Source: CAZIWJ01 sp964542855
Lineage (GTDB): Bacteria > Bacteroidota > Bacteroidia > Cytophagales > Cyclobacteriaceae
Direction: 5' to 3'
DNA length: 17,871 nt
Assembly: GCA_964542855.1 (NCBI GenBank)
Contig: CAZIWJ010000052.1
Coordinates: 1-17,871, forward strand
Shown here: piece by piece, positions 7,208 through 15,676 of the stretch
Position numbering within the stretch: the stretch's first letter is position 1
Layout of the letters: each line of letters starts with the position of its first letter
Notes under the pieces: model-generated
Seen by the model: the letters and a program-made list of their open reading frames with translations, nothing else
Database searches by the model: none
Told to the model about the DNA's origin: nothing
Position numbers and translations under genes: made by a program

Positions 7208-8001
7208 ATCGTGTCTGCGTAAAGAATATCGTTGAAGTCAATTTCCAGCACGATCCTTCTGCCGGAAATCTGTTCTTCTGCCATTTCAATAGTAAAAACC
7301 TTGTCGTTAGGGAAAGTGAATTTTCTAAAGACCAGGACATTCCGGTGGGTTCTTTTGAATTCGGGGGTATCGTACAGCTTAAATACGGTTTGCAGTTCCA
7401 CATCCTGTGCGTTGGTGTACCTACCCACCTTTTTGTCTTCGATTTTATATCGCATCTGATCAATATCGTATTTGATATTGCTGTGATTTTTAAACGTGAC
7501 ATCCATGAAGAAGTAATCCCCCCGGGTGTAGATGTTATTCAGACGTGCTGTAATCTGGTTATCGTAAGATTTTACTGCATGGTATGACCGCTTCCTGTCG
7601 AGTATTTGAAGACAAAACGCTTTCATCTCGCTCGTAGAGAGGGTCACTTCATTATCTTTCAGCGCTGTTCCTTGCGAGGAAGTAAGTGTCACCAGTTTGT
7701 GGGCATCTTTAGCTGAAGTGTAGTGCATTTCATATTGCACCATATACTTTTCTGCCACGATAGTTACGATGCCCTGGAAAGGGTCCTGTTCGCTCCCTTT
7801 CTTTTTAGGCTTGATCCGGAATATGTTATCTTTTGGTAAATCACCGGCAACCTTCTCCGTACTGATATCAGCAAATGATATGGGTTCAGATAAAATGAAG
7901 TGAGTAGATACGTCTTTATTTACTTTAACTACGGGTAGCTGTTGAGCTAATACCGGGAGTTTGAATAAAAGAAGGGGTAATATAGTCCAAAGGTGGTTCA
8001 T
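7204..8001 (-). CDS. traN: Conjugative transfer protein TraN (DUF4138, VirB9-like)
   Basis: This 265-residue exported protein belongs to the DUF4138/Bac_Flav_CT_N family, the functional counterpart of VirB9 in Bacteroidota conjugation. The signal peptide covers residues 1-19 (ending PVLAQ). The mature start has the family-typical THFILSEPISFADIS, in which the protein predicts surface readout of 'state', followed by DNIFRIKPKK and a beta-rich VTIVAEKYMVQYEMHY. A second beta domain (about 140-260) contains RLNNIYTRGDYFFMDVTFKNHSNIKYDID and the closing KVFTIEMAEEQISGRRIVLEID. It should sit in the periplasm and outer-membrane core complex with TraM. The start overlaps the traM stop (ATGA) and its stop overlaps the next start, so the three are translationally coupled. 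Length is slightly below that of Bacteroides TraN. Confidence 0.9.
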   Translation of the reverse strand: MNHLWTILPLLLFKLPVLAQQLPVVKVNKDVSTHFILSEPISFADISTEKVAGDLPKDNIFRIKPKKKGSEQDPFQGIVTIVAEKYMVQYEMHYTSAKDAHKLVTLTSSQGTALKDNEVTLSTSEMKAFCLQILDRKRSYHAVKSYDNQITARLNNIYTRGDYFFMDVTFKNHSNIKYDIDQMRYKIEDKKVGRYTNAQDVELQTVFKLYDTPEFKRTHRNVLVFRKFTFPNDKVFTIEMAEEQISGRRIVLEIDFNDILYADTI

Positions 8002-9233
8002 AGTTCATCGGGATTGACCAGGTAAACAATTGTATTATATTTTAGAAAAGCCTTATTTTTCCTGGCAGCCCGGCTTGCTGTCCGGGTGCTGGTTCTCATC
8101 CCGGTGTTGGCCATGCCGTAGAAAAATTCATTGAGTGTGTTCGGGGTATTATCATCGATGGAAATAGTGCTTCCGCCCGATGACACATCGGATGCAAGTT
8201 GTTTGGAGAATTCAACAAATTCACTTCTGGGGATGTATAGCCCTTTCATACCATCGTTATCGTATAGCGTGAGATTAACAGGTTTGATTTCATCACCCAT
8301 CACGATGGAAGAGACTGAGATATGCAGTCGCTGCTGTTTAAATCCGCTGACTATACCGTAAAGGTAAGTTCCTTTTTCCATCACGTTACCGGCAACGACA
8401 ATGTCGTCTATGATCCGTATCCTTATGCGTGATCCTTCTACGACCTTGATGTTTTCATCGATAATTGCTTTAATAAACTGATCTCTTTCCCGGCTTGAAA
8501 AAGTATTAAAGTAGGCGGCATTAGTTCGGGTTGCCTTCACAACATTTACTTCAGCCGCTTTTCTAGCCTGTTCCCGGAGTGTTTGCTGTCGCTGCTGTTC
8601 CTCGAGCAGTTTTTTGCGCTGTTCGGCTGCTCGCTGTTCTGGTGTTTTGGTTACACTATCGAGCAAGGCCAGTTGCTCCCGAAAAAGACGCATTTCTTTT
8701 TCTTCTTCGGTTTCCCGTTTTACAACTTGCTGTCGGGTAGGAGAGGGGGGTATGGCTTTTTTCACCCGGTCAGGTTTACCAACTTGATGGTTTTGCGTAG
8801 AAGTTTCATTAATTATCCGCTTCAGTTCAGCGAGTTGTTTTTTATTGACCTCTTCAGGTGCAGTCACCGGTGATACCGGGTCTTCCCTGACCGGAGAATA
8901 GTTAGCAGAATCGATAGCCTGTTGCTCACTGGCTGTATACCTGGACTCATCCGGAACGACCCGTTCTTTTTCCTCTCCAATGTTTTTAACCCCGGAGTAA
9001 TCTTTAAGCGTCTTAAAATGCTCCTGGAACGTTTCGAATTTCGTATTAATATCCTTCTCCCGGGAACTGGCTTGCGGAAGGTTAATATTCAGCCCTTTTA
9101 CCTCTTCGACTACGGATTGGTCTTTAATATCGCTGGCAAACATGTCCCTGACCAGGAAATTTATACCAACCAGAAAGGGCAAAGCAATTAGTGGTAGCAC
9201 GTATTTGGGTGCCGTCCATCGGATACCTTTCAT
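7998..9233 (-). CDS. traM: Conjugative transfer protein TraM (VirB10-like)
   Basis: This 411-residue protein matches the Bac_Flav_CT_M architecture. It has a short cytoplasmic N-terminus and one membrane helix (about 11-29). A long linker (about 30-235) is rich in Pro, Glu, Gln and Lys and contains a charged helical segment likely to form a coiled coil (175-228, with EEEKEMRLFREQLALL and RKKLLEEQQRQQTLREQARK). The C-terminal beta domain (about 250-411) has SRIRIRIIDDIVVAGNVMEKGTYLYGI-type text, where ATPases' energy is thought to be passed on, and IPRSEFVEF. By analogy with VirB10 it spans the periplasm and joins the inner-membrane machine to the outer-membrane TraN ring. It lies three bases after the TraL-position gene. 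The family call is strong from layout and order. Confidence 0.9.
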   Translation of the reverse strand: MKGIRWTAPKYVLPLIALPFLVGINFLVRDMFASDIKDQSVVEEVKGLNINLPQASSREKDINTKFETFQEHFKTLKDYSGVKNIGEEKERVVPDESRYTASEQQAIDSANYSPVREDPVSPVTAPEEVNKKQLAELKRIINETSTQNHQVGKPDRVKKAIPPSPTRQQVVKRETEEEKEMRLFREQLALLDSVTKTPEQRAAEQRKKLLEEQQRQQTLREQARKAAEVNVVKATRTNAAYFNTFSSRERDQFIKAIIDENIKVVEGSRIRIRIIDDIVVAGNVMEKGTYLYGIVSGFKQQRLHISVSSIVMGDEIKPVNLTLYDNDGMKGLYIPRSEFVEFSKQLASDVSSGGSTISIDDNTPNTLNEFFYGMANTGMRTSTRTASRAARKNKAFLKYNTIVYLVNPDEL

Positions 9234-9236
9234 AAG

Positions 9237-9653
9237 TTATTGATTAAATGGTTTGTGATACTGCTTGAGCAATTGGTTAAATTCTTTGTTGATTTCGTAG
9301 AGCCGGATGGAATCGGCCTGGTTGAGCGATGCTTTTCTAAACAGGGAGTCCGTTTCTTCTTTTAAATCCAGGGCACGCTGATAGGCATTGATGGGATCCA
9401 ACACATCAGAAAAGGAGTATACCGCCCCCGCCCCCTCTCCTGGAAGGAGAGTTGAGTCGTTTACAGCGTTGAACAGCTGGTAGGATATCGGTTCTGTCTG
9501 CCGTACATAACTGCGGTCTAAGAGCAGCTTTATTGTTCCTGCCAAAACAATAGCTATCATGCCCGCAATTACTATCTTAGGGTGCCTGGAAATAAACCTG
9601 GAAACGCCTTTCTGCGCCTGCGCTTTTAAAGATTGTGGAGGTATACGCATCAT
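9237..9653 (-). CDS. Small one-pass membrane protein at the TraL position
   Basis: This 138-residue protein has a basic N-terminus and one hydrophobic helix (about 26-46: KIVIAGMIAIVLAGTIKLLL). The remainder is periplasmic or cytoplasmic and ends in a helical segment (AYQRALDLKEETDSLFRKAS and DSIRLYEINKEFNQLLKQY). The gene lies between traK and traM, exactly where traL is found in CTnDOT-like operons, and TraL is also a small one-helix protein. Sequence similarity to TraL cannot be assessed here. The start (two adjacent ATGs at 9653 and 9650) touches the traK stop as TGATGATG, so coupling is very tight. It may be a structural adaptor of the inner-membrane complex. Confidence 0.65.
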   Translation of the reverse strand: MMRIPPQSLKAQAQKGVSRFISRHPKIVIAGMIAIVLAGTIKLLLDRSYVRQTEPISYQLFNAVNDSTLLPGEGAGAVYSFSDVLDPINAYQRALDLKEETDSLFRKASLNQADSIRLYEINKEFNQLLKQYHKPFNQ

Positions 9654-10267
9654 CAGAACTGTCTTTTGATCTTATTTTTGATGTCCCGGTTCAATATGGT
9701 TTTCCATTCGGTGATCAGCACGCCATGGGGATTATGATGTGACCGGGGGATGTCCTTAAAGCTACCTGTTGTAACCAGCTGGCGGGTTAACACACGGGTT
9801 TCCCGTTCGATCCGCTGTTTACCAAAGTAGGTAAACGTTTTGTTTACCAGGTCTACTTCGACCGAATCTGTTTTGATGGATAAGACAGAAGAAGAGGCAA
9901 GGATAGAATTGTAATATCCTTTTTCCAGCAGGTTATTGTACTCGGTCGCCCCCGATTCATCGATGAGGTACATCGCTTTCTGAATGTTGGCTTTCATATA
10001 CTCATCATCAGGCGGGAGGGAAAAGAAAAACCTGTGAAACATATCCACATGGCTTTGGTACTCCACCAGGCGGTTGACGTCGTTGTCCGTCTGCCGAACT
10101 AAAACAGGAATCCCGTTATCGAGCACATAAACATTTTTCCGACTTTGCGAGGCATAGTTAAAAGCCAGCAGCAGCCCAACCACAACAATGGCAACGGCAC
10201 TGATAAACGATAAGATGCTGATAATGAAAACCAGCTTATACTTTTGTTCAATTGTTTTTATTAACAT
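9653..10267 (-). CDS. traK: Conjugative transfer protein TraK (VirB8-like)
   Basis: This 204-residue inner-membrane protein fits Bac_Flav_CT_K. It has a short N-terminus (MLIKTIEQKYKLVFI), one membrane helix (about 12-37), and a periplasmic VirB8/NTF2-like domain with an N-terminal DNGIPVLVRQTDNDVNRLVEY, a helical AHVDMFHRFFF-type segment (actual text SHVDMFHRFFFSLP) and the late strands RVLTRQLVTTG. The reading frame continues upstream to a TTG at 10282, but ATG 10267 is preferred because the family starts just before the K-T/L-x-x-I-E motif and this leaves a normal 17-base gap after traJ. VirB8-type proteins nucleate the channel by contacting the VirB4, VirB6 and VirB10 counterparts. A stop-start contact with the TraL-position gene follows. 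The closing basic tail is KNKIKRQF. Confidence 0.88.
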   Translation of the reverse strand: MLIKTIEQKYKLVFIISILSFISAVAIVVVGLLLAFNYASQSRKNVYVLDNGIPVLVRQTDNDVNRLVEYQSHVDMFHRFFFSLPPDDEYMKANIQKAMYLIDESGATEYNNLLEKGYYNSILASSSVLSIKTDSVEVDLVNKTFTYFGKQRIERETRVLTRQLVTTGSFKDIPRSHHNPHGVLITEWKTILNRDIKNKIKRQF

Positions 10268-10284
10268 GGTTTCAATAATCAAGG

Positions 10285-11277
10285 TCAGGCTTTAATAAAT
10301 CCAGCAACTTCTTTAGCCCCGGCTTTCATGGTGGTACTGACTGCGTGGCCAACCCCGGATGTATTAATCATCCAGGTTGAGATCACGGGCACGGTTAGCA
10401 TTGCTGCGCTGCCCACCAGCGTTGGAACCAGGTAGTAGTAAGCCCCGGCATTATTACCCGAGATGTAGGTAAAAAACAACGCTTCGTTTTTTAACGCCTC
10501 GTCAATAACTACCAGCTCTTTTTGCAGTCCGAAATTTATGAAGGTCATCGACAGGTCCATGATCACGAATGCTATTCCGCTGTAAAGAGTAACTGAAATA
10601 AATCGTGCAATCCAGGTTACGTAAGAATCCCGAAAAGCAGGGAGAACTGAGAAAGCAAAGGCGAACGGTCCGAGAGTAGCCAGTATCGTAGTGAACAGGG
10701 TTTGGAGAAAGAAAATAAGATAGCTACACGCCTTAAAAAAGCCAACAACGATGAACTCCAGGATTTCCATTAACACCCACCGGATTTTAGAAGTGATTAT
10801 AACGTAGTACCCTTTGATCTGGTCAAAAATGGCCCCAAAATCCACGCCCAGCTGGGAGAAAAACCCATCATCGTTACTGGTATCAAATTCTTCCAGTTCG
10901 GCTGCATCTTCAAACATCTTGTTGGCAATTTGGGCCATCTTCCGGCTGCGTTCCTGCTGCAAGGCATCAACGACAGCCAACTCTTTCTCGAACGAGGATT
11001 CCGCGTGATCAGCAATCAGGGCACCGGGTACCCCCATCAGGTCAACAAAATCCTGCCAGAAAAACAGCACCATCGCAAGGGCAAACGGCCGGAGTAAGGG
11101 CAATACCTCCAACTGCTTGTCGCCCGATAACATACCATAGCCCTGCAGGCCCATGTAGATAAGCATAAATATTGCGCACAGGGCCTGGGCATCGATCAGG
11201 AATACCCCTGCTTTTGCCATCCATGCATTGGAAAGCCCTCGTAATAATTCCAGGACATCCAGACTGATAAATTCCAT
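10285..11277 (-). CDS. traJ: Conjugative transfer protein TraJ (VirB6-like channel protein)
   Basis: This 330-residue polytopic membrane protein matches Bac_Flav_CT_J, the VirB6/TrbL counterpart. Hydrophobic segments are at about 25-49, 60-80, 165-192, 194-213, 222-248 and 282-303. The loop at about 90-155 is polar and acidic (ESSFEKELAVVDALQQ, EELEEFDTSNDD-type region) and probably periplasmic. Gly/Pro-rich TLGPFAFAFSVLPAF at 201-215 is typical of VirB6 and TraJ. It ends TMKAGAKEVAGFIKA. It should form part of the inner-membrane pore through which DNA and relaxase pass. The start lies one base upstream of the stop of the preceding exported-protein gene, so they are cotranscribed. G+C content here is clearly higher (35 of 60 at 10381-10440) than in the plus-strand cassette. 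Confidence 0.88.
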   Translation of the reverse strand: MEFISLDVLELLRGLSNAWMAKAGVFLIDAQALCAIFMLIYMGLQGYGMLSGDKQLEVLPLLRPFALAMVLFFWQDFVDLMGVPGALIADHAESSFEKELAVVDALQQERSRKMAQIANKMFEDAAELEEFDTSNDDGFFSQLGVDFGAIFDQIKGYYVIITSKIRWVLMEILEFIVVGFFKACSYLIFFLQTLFTTILATLGPFAFAFSVLPAFRDSYVTWIARFISVTLYSGIAFVIMDLSMTFINFGLQKELVVIDEALKNEALFFTYISGNNAGAYYYLVPTLVGSAAMLTVPVISTWMINTSGVGHAVSTTMKAGAKEVAGFIKA

Positions 11278-11916
11278 TTAATACTTCTTTAAAGGGTGCG
11301 GTATTTCACTGAATTTTTGATGGGTAGCATACATTTTCCTGGCTTTGTTGAGTCCAGAAAGAAAACTGGCCCACTCGGCCTGAAGGTGCTGCATGCCTTC
11401 ATTCTGATCCCCGGGGCTGAGCGATCCTTTGCGCAGGATGTCCAGCACCTCATTCAACATACGCCGCTCGGTGTAGAATGCCTGGCGATCCCGCTCAGGC
11501 ATACCCGCCTGTTGGCAGGCCATCATATCTTTTAAAAACCGGGTGTTAAATTCTTCAAACACGTCTTTCCAGTACAGGTGATAGTGTGTTTCTGCCAAAA
11601 CATTGGCCAGATAAGCCTGTTCGTAAACCGATATCGTATCAGCATGTTCGTGTTCCTGTTCGGACTGGTTTTCGCTTAACTTCAGGGCACCCATCATTTT
11701 GATGAGTTGGATTTGATTTCTTCGGTCCTCGCCTTTACGGTATTTATTATGGAAGAGAATAAACCACCATTCTGGATTGAATTTATTCCAGCGATGAAAC
11801 ACTTCCCGTTCAATCTGGAGCCTGACTGCGTTATCCTGAACAGGTAGGGGCACCTGCGCCAGGGCTACAGCTGATGAAATCAGGGTAAGGAGCACAGTTA
11901 ATAATATGGGTTTCAT
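11278..11916 (-). CDS. Exported histidine-rich protein of the transfer operon, unknown family
   Basis: I do not recognise this 212-residue protein. It has a good signal peptide (MKPILLTVLLTLISSAVALAQ) and the mature protein looks fully helical. It has a cluster of histidines: EHEHAD at 88-93 and THYHLYW at 110-116, plus His41 and His56, which could bind metal or simply be surface residues. It sits between the two VirB5-like genes and traJ, two bases after the upstream stop and directly before traJ. The reading frame stays open to 12051, but that would overlap the upstream gene by 133 bases and lose the signal peptide, so ATG 11916 is chosen. It might be a third, highly diverged VirB5/TrbJ-type factor or a periplasmic adaptor. 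The central MPERDRQAFYTERRMLNEVL part has no obvious counterpart in the two VirB5-like neighbours. Confidence 0.7.
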   Translation of the reverse strand: MKPILLTVLLTLISSAVALAQVPLPVQDNAVRLQIEREVFHRWNKFNPEWWFILFHNKYRKGEDRRNQIQLIKMMGALKLSENQSEQEHEHADTISVYEQAYLANVLAETHYHLYWKDVFEEFNTRFLKDMMACQQAGMPERDRQAFYTERRMLNEVLDILRKGSLSPGDQNEGMQHLQAEWASFLSGLNKARKMYATHQKFSEIPHPLKKY

Positions 11917-11918
11917 TG

Positions 11919-12563
11919 CTATTTGGTTAGGAGTTCTCGTACAATTTCGGCGTCGCGCTGGTAGTCTCTGATATTGAAGGGATTTATCAGGTCTATCACC
12001 CCAATGCGGGCTGCCAGACGCATTCGACGGTTGACATGAAAGACCAGCCACCGCAACGCACGAAGCTCCCTGATCACGTAACGGATTAACTCGATGCGTT
12101 GTCGCTCATTTATCAGGTTGTCCTTTCCTCCTGTGGTTGCGTTAACTACATGAGTGCCCAGATCCACAGTCCTGCTGATAAGTTTGGCCTGGGTCTTTAA
12201 GGCTACGGCCAGAAGCTGCGGGCTATTACGCACCATACCTACCATCTCCTTCTGATCGTCCATTATCTCGCTGACGATATTACCCATTTCTGCCACATTT
12301 TTTCCGTCCCTGATGAGCGAAGAAACGTTCCTGTGTGCGTTGTAAATCTTTTGCCTGATCAGCAATAATTTATTAAGGTCACTATTTACTTCATCCTTAA
12401 ATGCTCTGCGTGTCTCGGTTGAATTTACCATTCCGTTTAGTTGGGCCCACGTTACCGCATGATTATTAATCAGGGCCTGAACCTTTCTGGCGTCAAACAC
12501 CACTTGCTGTCCGGTCACAAGGGTAGCCTGCAAGAAAAAACTGATCATAAAAACAACTTTCAT
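11919..12563 (-). CDS. VirB5/TrbJ-like exported protein, second tandem copy
   Basis: This 214-residue protein has a signal peptide (MKVVFMISFFLQATLVTG) followed by QQVVFDARKVQALI, which matches the other copy's QQIVFDPTTLSTLV. Long helices fill the middle. The C-terminal motif RRMRLAARIGVIDLINPF (179-196) is 14 of 18 identical to the copy at 12567-13232, and both end with an AxIVR/KxLL tail. This is the TrbJ/VirB5-like (DUF4141-type) exported family at the traI-like position of Bacteroidota operons. VirB5-type proteins sit on the conjugative pilus tip or stabilise the channel. The divergence from its neighbour outside the C-terminus means an old duplication. Spacing is three bases to the upstream copy and two to the next gene. 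Confidence 0.78.
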   Translation of the reverse strand: MKVVFMISFFLQATLVTGQQVVFDARKVQALINNHAVTWAQLNGMVNSTETRRAFKDEVNSDLNKLLLIRQKIYNAHRNVSSLIRDGKNVAEMGNIVSEIMDDQKEMVGMVRNSPQLLAVALKTQAKLISRTVDLGTHVVNATTGGKDNLINERQRIELIRYVIRELRALRWLVFHVNRRMRLAARIGVIDLINPFNIRDYQRDAEIVRELLTK

Positions 12564-12566
12564 TAC

Positions 12567-13232
12567 TTACTTATTTTTTCGTTCAAGCAGGTCTTTCACA
12601 ATTGCTGCATCCTGGTTAAGCATGGAAACATCAAAGGGATTAATGTAGTCCAGTACGCCTACCCGGGCTGCCACCCGCATCCTGCGCGTAACCGAGTAGG
12701 CCAATCCCCGCATCACCCGAAGCTCAGAGACCACGTGTCGGATGATTGCCGTCCGCTGGGCATTATCCAGCATATTTACCTTTCCATCTTTGGTTGCGGT
12801 AGCCAGGTAAAGGAACAGATCAGCTGTTCTTTCAATTAGGGCTTTTTCCGTTTTGGCGGCGACAATAACCAAAGCTGGTTGACCTTTAGCCAGTTCAATC
12901 ATCTCGTCCTGATATTTTATGATATCCTTTGAAATATCGGCAGCATAAACAATATCTTTAGCATTCCTGATCACGGCACTCACCTTGGTTAAACGTTCAT
13001 GCATTTTCTTTTCTATGCTCTTGATCTGCTCTAGCTTAGCCGTGATGTAAGTCTGTGTAGCCGCAATTTTGCCTTCTTCCTTTGCAATGTCTTTGAGTTT
13101 ACTTTGCTGTTGCTGATGCTGGATAACCAGTGTGGATAAGGTGGTCGGATCAAAAACAATCTGCTGACAATGGCTGAAAGAAGGGAAAAGAAACAGGGCG
13201 CACGGGATGATGGAATAAAATAAGGCTTTCAT
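12567..13232 (-). CDS. VirB5/TrbJ-like exported protein, first tandem copy
   Basis: This 221-residue protein has a signal peptide (about 1-22, ending FSHC) then QQIVFDPTTLSTLV. The middle is a Gln- and Lys-rich helical coil (HQQQQSKLKDIAKEEGKI, AKLEQIKSIEKKM), typical of TrbJ/VirB5 proteins. The C-terminus carries RRMRVAARVGVLDYINPF at 183-200. Cys22 at the end of the signal peptide is not in a normal lipobox (His at -1), so lipid attachment is doubtful. Together with the next gene it forms a tandem paralogous pair between traG and the third exported protein. Expected role: minor pilus or adhesion component or channel stabiliser. It begins two bases before the TraG stop in operon order, so it is expressed with TraG. 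Confidence 0.8.
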   Translation of the reverse strand: MKALFYSIIPCALFLFPSFSHCQQIVFDPTTLSTLVIQHQQQQSKLKDIAKEEGKIAATQTYITAKLEQIKSIEKKMHERLTKVSAVIRNAKDIVYAADISKDIIKYQDEMIELAKGQPALVIVAAKTEKALIERTADLFLYLATATKDGKVNMLDNAQRTAIIRHVVSELRVMRGLAYSVTRRMRVAARVGVLDYINPFDVSMLNQDAAIVKDLLERKNK

Positions 13233-13234
13233 GT

Positions 13235-15676
13235 CTATGCTATTAATCGTTGATGTTCATTTATTCGTGAGACAAAATCCCCCAGCGATAACCCGGATTT
13301 TTTTAAGTCTGCTACAAATCGGTTCAGGCCTTCTATAAACTGTCCGTTGCACTTCTCGACGTAGACTTTAATAGCCTCTTTCTCACTTCGCTCAGTGGTG
13401 TAGGTCAGGTATTCATAAATTGATACTTCTACCCCGTAAACCTCTCCGGTCATTCCCCTTCGTATGTACACTTCCTTAAATCGACCTCTTCCCTGCTTGT
13501 TATCCAGTTGATTGATTGTAAATATCTTCCGTTTTTCTACCTCTGTGATGGCGAGGAGCCTGGAAACCTTATCGTAATTAGCTTTAAATTTTGACTGGTC
13601 CAGTAAGCAGAGAGTGTCAGAGTTGGCAAGAATAGATTCCTTTACAATCTCGTTGGAGATGATATCATCGAGTTCCTGGGTGACGACAGCACATTCGCCC
13701 CAGAACTTCCGGACCGTTTTATACAAATACAGAATATAATTGGCCATCATGGGTGAGGCAATGGCTTTCCAGGCCTCCTCGATAATGAGTGCCTTCCTGC
13801 TTTTCTTATGCCTCATTTTCTGCAGGAATACATCCATAATGATCAGGGTTGTAATCGGAAAAAGTACCTTGTGTTCCTTGATGGCGTCAATCTCGAAGAC
13901 AATAAATACTTCATCGAAAAGGGAAGCGTCCATATCCTCGTTTAATATGGACTCAAACGCTCCTCCACGATAGAATCTTTTCAGAATAAACCGATAACTG
14001 GTCAGATCAAATGGAATAACTTCCTCCTCCATGATTTGCTGGATTTGATGGATGGAGAAATCATAAAAGCTGTTAAAGCTTAATTCATGCATGGTTGATT
14101 CTGGGGAGAAATGCTCCCGGTAGTATTGCTCAATCACGTTGGCAATTACTGTGTCCTCCATTTGAGACAGGTTTCCTTCGTTCCCCTTCCATATCAAACC
14201 AATCAGGGCTTTGAGAAACTCCCGCTTTTCCTCGTTATATTCTTCCCTGGTAATCAGAAAAGGGTTCATGGTTATGGGCCTGTTCTCTTCGTAAGTAATG
14301 TATTTGCCCTGATAGTAATGGCAAATTCCTGAGTAACTGTGCCCGGTATCTACCAGCACTACATCTGTATTTTGTGCGATATACTGCCTGACCAGGTGAT
14401 TGACGAAAAAAGATTTACCCGAACCGGAAGGCCCGAGCACGAACTTATTGCGGTTATTGATCCGACCGGTTTCCATAGGCTTGTCGTTGATATCTATTTT
14501 CACTGGTACCCCTTGTCGATCGCAAAAAAAAAGCTGGAAGCTGCTGTCTTCATCCCCTGAAAGTTTTTCCTTAAACAATAAACAGATGACCGCTTCCGAA
14601 GTGGACAGAAATTTATCGTACTCTTTAAGCTCGTTCGAGCAACCCGGAAAACAGGCTTTAAATAATTCAAGCTGATTATAGGCATTTTTTCCCGGTGTGA
14701 TCCCGACGGTAAATAATTCACTCTCCAGGAAATTTGCAGCCATTTCGATGTGTTCGTTCGACGACTGCAAACAGACGTTAAAATGAGAATAGATTACCAG
14801 CTGATTATTCTGGGCCACATCTTCCTGTAGGGCTTCAATATCTTTGATCGACAGATCATTGGCTGGATCGGGCATGGACTGATGACGTTGCTTTTTTCGT
14901 TGCAGGCTGCCGAGTATCTTATGCTGATCAGGAATCTGAATCACCTGATTGTAAATAATCTGGGGACAATGAGGTACGTTTATTAAAAAACTTAACAAAT
15001 CAACCGGAAAGTCCACACCCAGATCCTGTAGTTCGCGATACGGTTTTACCGTACCGGGAAGGTTGATTTCATCGATATCGATCAGGCTAAAGTTTTTGAT
15101 GACTTTTTCTCCCAGCTGAATTTTGTCGGGATGGCAGTTCAGGTTGTTGATAGAGAATTTCTCTTCGTTGAAATTAAACGCCAGTATTCGCTTTCTTAAT
15201 ACCAGCAACTCATCCAACTTCAGCGTCCTGGCGTTAAGTCCTTTGCTGTTCAATTGATCAACTACTTTGGATACCGTACGCTCAAAATCTTCGAATTCTT
15301 TTTCAGAAGCCACGAAGAACGTGCCCCTTTTTACATTCCGGGTAACCGTCAGGTAAGTACTGACCCGCTTGAATAGCCGGCCAGCGAAGTTTTCAACGTA
15401 TTTTCGAGAGAGGAAATCCTTGTAAACCTCTCCTTTGTACTCTTTAGTCAGGATCACGTCCAGCTTTTGGAGCGTATGACCGGACCCTACTATTTTTATG
15501 ATTCCTGAAAATAGTTGATGAAAATTATAGTAAGCTTCCGTATCGGCAGCGTATTCCGGGATTGGGTTGTCAAACTGTATTACCACTGAATAATCACCGT
15601 TCTGCGTGTACTGCGTGGCAAATTTGTGTTGATCTTCTCCAATGTAGGGAAGATCGAACCCCTTCTTTTTTGTCAT
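13235..15676 (-). CDS. traG: Conjugation ATPase TraG (VirB4-like)
   Basis: This 813-residue ATPase fits Bac_Flav_CT_G and powers assembly of the transfer channel and pilus. The N-terminal half (about 1-390) is the VirB4-specific region, beginning with the family-typical FDLPYIGEDQHKFATQ-like opening. Walker A is GPSGSGKS at 415-422 (Lys421), followed by VVLVDTGHSYSGIC. Walker B is KALIIEEAWKAI with Glu633-Glu634. A later VVTQELDDII stretch carries the Gln of motif III, and SDTLCLLDQ follows. The length is normal for the family (about 800-840). It acts at the cytoplasmic face of the inner membrane with TraJ and TraK. Its ATG overlaps the stop of the DUF4133 gene by four bases (ATGA). No defects are seen. 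Confidence 0.95.
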   Translation of the reverse strand: MTKKKGFDLPYIGEDQHKFATQYTQNGDYSVVIQFDNPIPEYAADTEAYYNFHQLFSGIIKIVGSGHTLQKLDVILTKEYKGEVYKDFLSRKYVENFAGRLFKRVSTYLTVTRNVKRGTFFVASEKEFEDFERTVSKVVDQLNSKGLNARTLKLDELLVLRKRILAFNFNEEKFSINNLNCHPDKIQLGEKVIKNFSLIDIDEINLPGTVKPYRELQDLGVDFPVDLLSFLINVPHCPQIIYNQVIQIPDQHKILGSLQRKKQRHQSMPDPANDLSIKDIEALQEDVAQNNQLVIYSHFNVCLQSSNEHIEMAANFLESELFTVGITPGKNAYNQLELFKACFPGCSNELKEYDKFLSTSEAVICLLFKEKLSGDEDSSFQLFFCDRQGVPVKIDINDKPMETGRINNRNKFVLGPSGSGKSFFVNHLVRQYIAQNTDVVLVDTGHSYSGICHYYQGKYITYEENRPITMNPFLITREEYNEEKREFLKALIGLIWKGNEGNLSQMEDTVIANVIEQYYREHFSPESTMHELSFNSFYDFSIHQIQQIMEEEVIPFDLTSYRFILKRFYRGGAFESILNEDMDASLFDEVFIVFEIDAIKEHKVLFPITTLIIMDVFLQKMRHKKSRKALIIEEAWKAIASPMMANYILYLYKTVRKFWGECAVVTQELDDIISNEIVKESILANSDTLCLLDQSKFKANYDKVSRLLAITEVEKRKIFTINQLDNKQGRGRFKEVYIRRGMTGEVYGVEVSIYEYLTYTTERSEKEAIKVYVEKCNGQFIEGLNRFVADLKKSGLSLGDFVSRINEHQRLIA

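Noticed and set aside
10268..10282. Five-residue TTG-start extension of TraK
   Set aside because: ATG at 10267 gives the family-like N-terminus and normal spacing after traJ.
11917..12051. 45-residue N-terminal extension of the gene at 11278
   Set aside because: It would overlap the upstream VirB5-like gene and bury a good signal peptide; the ATG at 11916 is preferred.
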